Assembly (NCBI RefSeq): GCF_000801105.2
Contig: NC_079515.1
Span: 32,449,407-32,513,406, forward strand
Direction: 5' to 3'
From: Raphanus sativus
Taxonomy: Eukaryota; Streptophyta; Magnoliopsida; Brassicales; Brassicaceae
DNA: 64,000 nt
The notes under the pieces are model-generated. The model was not told the origin of the DNA. It made no database searches and saw only the letters and a program-made list of their open reading frames with translations. Of this stretch, positions 58,984 through 64,000 are shown in pieces (positions within the stretch are counted from its first letter, which is position 1; the number at the start of each line of letters is the position of its first letter). Both the position numbers and the translations under genes were made by a program.

Positions 58984-60867
58984 TAGTCCTTTACTTGTCC
59001 ACAAGTAAACTTTCAAGAACCAAGGAGAAAAAGTTTGAAAATGGGGACTCACAACCAAAAGAAACTCTTCTTAGTTCTCAACCTAACAACCTTGCATAAT
59101 CATACCAAATAGCAAGAGCAAAGATTTATCCATCTCTAACTTCTCTAAGCCTATCCCAGCTCCTTTGATCTCTACACTCATTAATCATGCATCTACAAAC
59201 CACAAATCCACATCTCTCTAACATTTATGAAGCAAACTCAATAGACATCTCACAAATGGTCAACTGGTCCAAGTCACTTGGTTTGGTAAGACAAAGGCTT
59301 TAATGCAAGTGAAATCAGAGGTTCAAAATGATCTTTTAAGGTGGTTTACTCTCAAAACTAAGTAGCTTTGACATTACACATAATATATCTAAGAAAGGGA
59401 TCAACTCATGCATACAATGCTCAATCTCCATTGTTCTACCCTTTCCCAAACATACAAGATATTTAATTATTCCTCAATGTCAAACCCAACTCACATCTCT
59501 CACCAAAAGATCCCAAGAACATTCTTCACATCAGACTCTTTCTTTTTGAAATCAATAAGGGATTTTTCACATTTTTAAAACAAATCTCAGCTCCTAACAA
59601 TTTTGCTAGCCCCCTTTTTATTTTCTTTTTTTTTTTTTTTTTTTCTTTTTTTTTTATATATGGGGGCCAAGACTTTTCACAATAAGAGCTAGATACTTCT
59701 CCACTTATCCCATAAAGACTAATCATTTAAGCACAAAGAGTCAAACCTTTCATATTCCCAAATCACAATCACAACACTCACCCTTCCTATAGCTAGACAA
59801 TAGAGTGACTAATCTAGCAAAAATGGAGACTAAGCATTGTCGTTTCCAATACTCTCAACATTATGCACATGTAAAGCTTTCCAAAGAGGCCTCACTCAAT
59901 AAATAATGATGGTTTAAAAAGGAGGTATGGGTTTTGGGAGTGGAGTACCACTTGAGTTTGTCAAGAAGATTGGTAAAAGGATAGGACAACTCAAGTGTGT
60001 ATATCCATGACTTAGCACACAAGGGACCATATGCAAGAGACATTAAAACAGGAGCTTGCTTCAAAGAGAGAGTATCAACAGTCAAATGAGTTTCAAGAGG
60101 AGCATTCAAGACGCGAAGTTTACAAGCTTTCTAAAGAGTGCTCAAGCTACTTGTCATGATTACAAAGGTCAACAAATTCAGTACTTTGCATGAGCTCTTT
60201 ACAAGGTTGAAATTCCCCTAATGCATGAATGCAACCTATATGCTTCTAGACTCAATCCTAAAAATGCAAATGATGCAACTAAATGATTCTTTTTGTGTTT
60301 TTCAAATTTTTTTTGGATTTTTCTATGCAAATAAGGATGTAATATGCAATGCATGAGACTCAAAATCATGAAAACAAACATGATCAAATACTTGGTACCT
60401 CCCCCACACTTAAATCACACAGTCTCTGTGTGAGTGAGGTACCCAATGGAAATGTGAAATACAAAGAAAAGATGGGAGAAGGGAAGTTTCCAGTTACCTG
60501 AGACGGGAGCGAGGTGGAAGGGTCGCTGCGGCAGGTCGCTCCCAGCTGGAGCGACCTCGTGACGTCGCTGCGGAGACCTCGCTCCACGGTCAGTTTCTGT
60601 GTTTCCACTCGCGTGTGACGCGAGCGACCTCGGCATCTCGCTCTAGACATGTCGCTCCCAGGTGGAGCGACCTAGAGGTGTCGCTGCGATGAGATCGCTC
60701 TGGTGTCCGACTTTCTGCTCAATGCCTGCACACAACTTCACTCTCCCATTGTTTTATGCAATAAAATGATAATGCAAATAGTAATGCAATATATACAAGG
60801 ATACTCATGGGACTTCCTCCCAAGTGAGCTTGTTTTAAGTCTCTAGCTTGACTTTGCTTCCTTTGGA
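58984..60867. other. Non-coding internal region of the Gypsy-derived element
   Basis: About 1.9 kb between protease and LTR has no coding potential on either strand. It contains a T run at 59628-59653, a second CTCCCCCACAC near 60400 and a second GC-rich GGAGCGACC cluster. No pol domain is seen. Confidence 0.6.
60500..60705. repeat. GC-rich hairpin cluster, GGAGCGACC motif, internal copy
   Basis: Multiple GGAGCGACC, GGTCGCTCC and degenerate forms are arranged in both orientations. The cluster shares an interleaved TTTTTGTGTCTCC / TTTCTGTGTTTCC segment with the one at 58470-58626, so the two are diverged copies of one module. Confidence 0.75.
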
Positions 60868-62154
60868 TCAGGCTGGACTAGAGGCAGAAAGTGGAGTTGA
60901 CACCCCATCTTCCTCAGGTGGTACCTCAGCAAAGTGATCATCAGCAGCAGGAGGATTCATCTCTTCAATGGTGAAGGCTTGTCCAAATATAGTGGGGTTC
61001 CTCATTTTCTCCTTGATGTCAAAGTGGAGGATGTTCTCCTTACCCAAATGGAGGTCAATCTTCCCTTCCTTCACATTCACAATAGCTCCTGCAGTAGCTA
61101 AGAATGGCCTTCCAAGAATCAATGGGTCTTGAGCCTCCTCACCCATCTCAAGCACAACAAAATCTGTAGGTATCTCATACCTTCCAATCTTCACAGGGAG
61201 GTTCTCTAGGATGCCCACAGGGTACTTCACTGAACGATCAGCCAACACCAGAGAGAGTCTACACTTCTTGTATTGAGTGAAACCAAGCTTCTTTGCCACA
61301 GACAAAGGCATCAAGCTGACACTAGCTCCCAAATCGCAGAGACATTTCTCAAATACCATAGGTCCAAGAGCACAAGGGAGTGTGAAGCATCCTGGATCCT
61401 CTAGCTTCTCTGGAGCATCAAGCCTCTGAATGATGGCATTGCACTCATGACTCAGAACCATCATTCCCTCCATCTCCTTCTTCTTAGCAGCTACAACATC
61501 TTTCAGGAGTTTGCTGTATTGAGGAATCAGCATGAAAGCATCAATGATGGGCATTGTAACCTGAGCTTCACTCATCTGCTTCTCAAACAAAGCCTTGTAC
61601 TTCTGTAGCAGCTGCTTCTTGAATCTACCAGGGAATGGAAGCTTTGGTTCATAGGGAGGGGGGACAGGAGAGCTCTCACTTGCTGGAGCAGCAGATTCAC
61701 CATCTTTTGTTGTTTTCTTCTCTTCTCCAACCTTGCCTTTACCCTTGGCTTGCACAATCTTCTCCAAGATCTCAGCATCTGTCTTCTCATCAACAATGAC
61801 CACTTCATCATCTAGGTTAATGGCCACCTCCTCACCTTGTTTCTCAGCATCCTTGGTGAGCGTTACAGGAGTCAACTGCTTACCACTCCTAAGTGTGACA
61901 GCTTTTGCTTCCTTGGGGTTTTGATCTGACTTTCCAGGTAGAGATCCTTGCTGGCGGTTCTGGTGGGAGCTCATGGAAGCGAACTGATTCTCCAAATTCT
62001 TTACAGAAGAAGCAAGGTGGGAGAATTTGTTGTTGAGCTCATTGTAGCTCCCATCAATCTTGGAGTGAAGGTTCTTCAGCTCATAGCTCACATGCTTCTC
62101 ACTTCTAGTCTGAGACTCCAAGATCTGTTTCAGTAAGGCATCAGTGCTGCTCTA
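60868..62154 (-). pseudogene. Gypsy gag C-terminus and aspartic protease
   Basis: The 417-codon open stretch has a coiled-coil-like start, a Glu/Lys-rich linker, and a retropepsin domain with DLGASVSLMP (active-site Asp, about residues 265-275) and the later ILGRPFLATAGA strand. It ends at a TGA (60868-60870) instead of continuing into reverse transcriptase. Upstream, an in-frame TAG (62152-62154) separates it from the Gln/Asn-rich gag part in the same frame. It is transposon coding sequence, not a host gene. Confidence 0.85.
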
Positions 62155-63956
62155 TTGAGGGGCAGAAGAGCTAGGAGAAGAGTTTTGCTGAGGCTGATAG
62201 TTGCTCTGCTGGTTGTTTCGAGGCTGATAACCACTCTGCTGGTTGTTTGAATAGGGCTTCTGTTGGTAGTTGTTGTACTGAAAGTTGGGTTCCTTCTTGT
62301 ACCAGCTACCATTACTGTTGATGAAACAGAGTTCTTCTTGCCCTTCCAAACCCTCAACCTCATTGACAGTAGGAGGTATCTCCTGGCTTTGGTTGCCAAC
62401 AAAGTTCACCTGCGCTTGTGTGGCCTTATCAGCAATGAGTTTGTCAATCTTCTCCTGAAGAGCCTTTATCTCATTCCTTGTTTGATTGTCATCACCTCTG
62501 CTGCTTCTGTCATGGTCTCCACTGTAGACTGCATCACTCTTAACTAGGGGTGGGCGTTCGGGTACCCATTCGGGTTCGGTTCGGGTTTTTCGGATTTCGG
62601 TTCTATTTTGTAACACCTTCGAGGTCCCATTCTAGTAAATCTATAAGTACGGTTCGGGTTCGGATATAACACATCGGTTTCGGTTCGGTTCGGATAATAT
62701 CCGAACTAACGATATACCATTCGGATTCGGGTTATATCGAATCGGTTCGGATATATTTTAAATAAAATCTAAAATTTAATAACAAAACATAAAAAAATAT
62801 ATACTTATTTATATATAATAGAGTATTTAAGACATTAATTTAAATGATAGATACTTATTGTTAGATATCATGTTGAAATAAATATGAAATTAAATATTTG
62901 AAGTACATATTTATGTTTTAAATATTTATAATGTATACTAATTTGGATATTGGGATCGGTTTTTTCGGATATTTTTGGGTTTTCGGGTTTTTCGGGTTAT
63001 CCATTCGGGTTCGGTTAATAAACACTTCGGGTTCGGGTATGTTTTGTAACACCCTACAAGATCCATTCGGATATTTTTAACATTTCGGATTCGGTTCGGT
63101 TCGGGTTTTTCGGTTCGGGTTCGGTTCGGATTTCGGATTTCGGGTTTTATGCCCAGCCCTACTCTTAACCATGTTGTCAACCAGAGCTTCTGCCTCTTCC
63201 TCAGTTCTCCCCAAAAAGAACCCATTGCTAGCTGTATCCAGTCTGGCTCTGTACTTAGGAAGAGCACCTCTGTAGAATGTGCTCAGCAAGCTCTCCTTAG
63301 AGAATCCATGGTGTGGGCACTGAGCTTGGTAACCATTGAATCTCTCCCAAGCTTCACTGAATCCTTCCAAGTTCTTCTGTTGGAAGCTGGAGATCTCATT
63401 CCTCAACTTAGCAGTTCTTGAGGTAGAGAAGAACTTCTCCAAGAATGCCCTCTTGCAGTCTTCCCAAGTGGTGATAGTCACTTGGTATAGACTTCTCCCA
63501 TTGACGTGCCTTATCCCCCAAAGAGAAAGGGAATAGCTTGAGCTTTAAGACATCCTCTGACACACCATTAGTCTTTGACATACCACAGTAGCTGTCAAAC
63601 TTATCCAAGTGATCAAATGGGTCCTCCACAGCCAGACCATGATACTTGTTGTTCTCAATGCAGTTTAGCAGTCCTGACTTGATCTCAAAGTTGTTAGCAG
63701 CCACAGCTGGTGCTCGGATTCCAAGCCTAGGACCATGGATGTTGGGGCAGTCATAAGTGCCAATGGGGCGAGCTGGTCGCTGTTGGGGTCCATTGGGGTT
63801 CTGAGGATTTTGTTGTTCTTCCATTGCAGCTTCCAGTGGCTGCAGTTGAGCCTGTTGCTCTTCTTGTCTTCTCTTTCTAGTACACTCTCTCTCTAAAGCT
63901 CTGATGTCTGTGGCTCTTGGAACAAGGTTTGATGTACCCTTGCTCCTCAAGTTCAT
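62155..63956 (-). pseudogene. Gypsy gag, interrupted
   Basis: The minus-strand gag starts at ATG 63956 (MNLRSKGTSNLVP). It contains the Athila-type APAVAANNFEIKSGLL segment and the retrotransposon gag domain (WEDCKRAFLEKFF, then ALPKYRARLD). A small indel near 63480 shifts the frame, the hAT element at 62545-63161 splits the domain, and a Gln/Asn/Pro-rich low-complexity stretch follows. Deleting the hAT element with one target copy brings the two flanking frames into register, which confirms that the insertion came later. Confidence 0.85.
62537..63169. mobile_element. hAT-type MITE inserted in gag
   Basis: An 8-bp duplication CTCTTAAC (62537-62544, 63162-63169) flanks a 617-bp element with 11-bp terminal inverted repeats, TAGGGGTGGGC and GCCCAGCCCTA (one mismatch). 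The 8-bp duplication and TAGGG ends indicate hAT. Both subterminal regions are dense in GGTTCGG/GGGTTCGG and CCGAA-type repeats, and the AT-rich centre has no ORF. Confidence 0.88.
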
Positions 63957-64000
63957 ACACCTGAAAATCACAAAGAGTGAAGAAGAGAATCAGTAACTTA

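Larger units (their letters stand above)
57546..64000 (-). mobile_element. Ty3/Gypsy-derived element with gag-protease only (partial)
   Basis: A large minus-strand element runs off the right edge. Its 3' LTR is inferred at 57546-58971, a polypurine tract at 58972-58983, then about 1.9 kb of non-coding internal sequence, then protease and gag up to 63956. No reverse transcriptase, RNase H or integrase is present between protease and LTR, where an autonomous Gypsy element would need about 3 kb for them. The gag motifs resemble the Athila lineage. The 5' LTR and primer site lie outside the window. gag contains a stop, a small frameshift and a hAT insertion. Confidence 0.75.

Noticed and set aside
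1..64000. CRISPR arrays, operons, ribosome binding sites, bacterial origins
   Set aside because: The window is plant nuclear DNA with spliced genes, so these categories do not apply and no matching pattern was seen.

Overview
This is a plant nuclear window, almost certainly from a Brassicaceae species of the Brassica/Raphanus type. The genes have spliced introns with GT-AG borders, compact coding islands, long AT-rich spacers and many plant-type transposons. The genes match a run of Arabidopsis chromosome 5 loci that I know by number (recalled, not searched). From right to left the window carries relatives of At5g65660 (proline-rich membrane protein), At5g65670 (IAA9), At5g65683 (WAVH2), At5g65690 (PCK2), At5g65687 (spinster homolog 1), At5g65685 (SS5), At5g65700 (BAM1) and a wreck of At5g65720 (NFS1).

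Layout. 1-6.4 kb: a degenerate, deleted NFS1 pseudogene split by a 4.6-kb Ty1/Copia element with 155-bp LTRs and a clean 5-bp target duplication. 6.4-11.4 kb: gene-free where Arabidopsis has HSL2. 11.4-14.5 kb: BAM1 receptor kinase (-). 18.3-21.9 kb: SS5-like protein (+, 19 exons). 24.0-26.5 kb: spinster-like transporter (+, 11 exons). 27.2-30.0 kb: PEP carboxykinase (-, 9 exons). 30.8-32.7 kb: a Helitron and an unidentified poly(A)-tailed retroposon. 35.9-38.2 kb: WAV3-family RING/vWA protein (-). 42.6-44.0 kb: IAA9 (-). 44.8-53 kb: spacer with a Helitron and a MITE. 53.2-54.1 kb: small proline-rich membrane protein (+). 54-64 kb: transposon-rich, with a PIF/Harbinger MITE, a SINE, and a large Ty3/Gypsy-derived element (-). 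That last element has one LTR in view, gag and protease but no reverse transcriptase, and a hAT MITE sits inside its gag.

The genes do not form a pathway. They are a conserved chromosomal neighbourhood: peptide-hormone signalling (BAM1), auxin response (IAA9), root-growth E3 ligase (WAVH2), gluconeogenesis (PCK), starch granule initiation (SS5) and lipid transport (spinster). Loss of HSL2, decay of NFS1 and an apparent flip of the SS5-spinster-PCK block fit gene fractionation after polyploidy.

The most unusual signal is a set of about a dozen tiny insertions scattered through the spacers. Each is 11-34 bp, consists of a few bases ending in C followed by an A-rich tail, and is flanked by 11-18-bp direct repeats. 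They look like extremely truncated products of target-primed reverse transcription.
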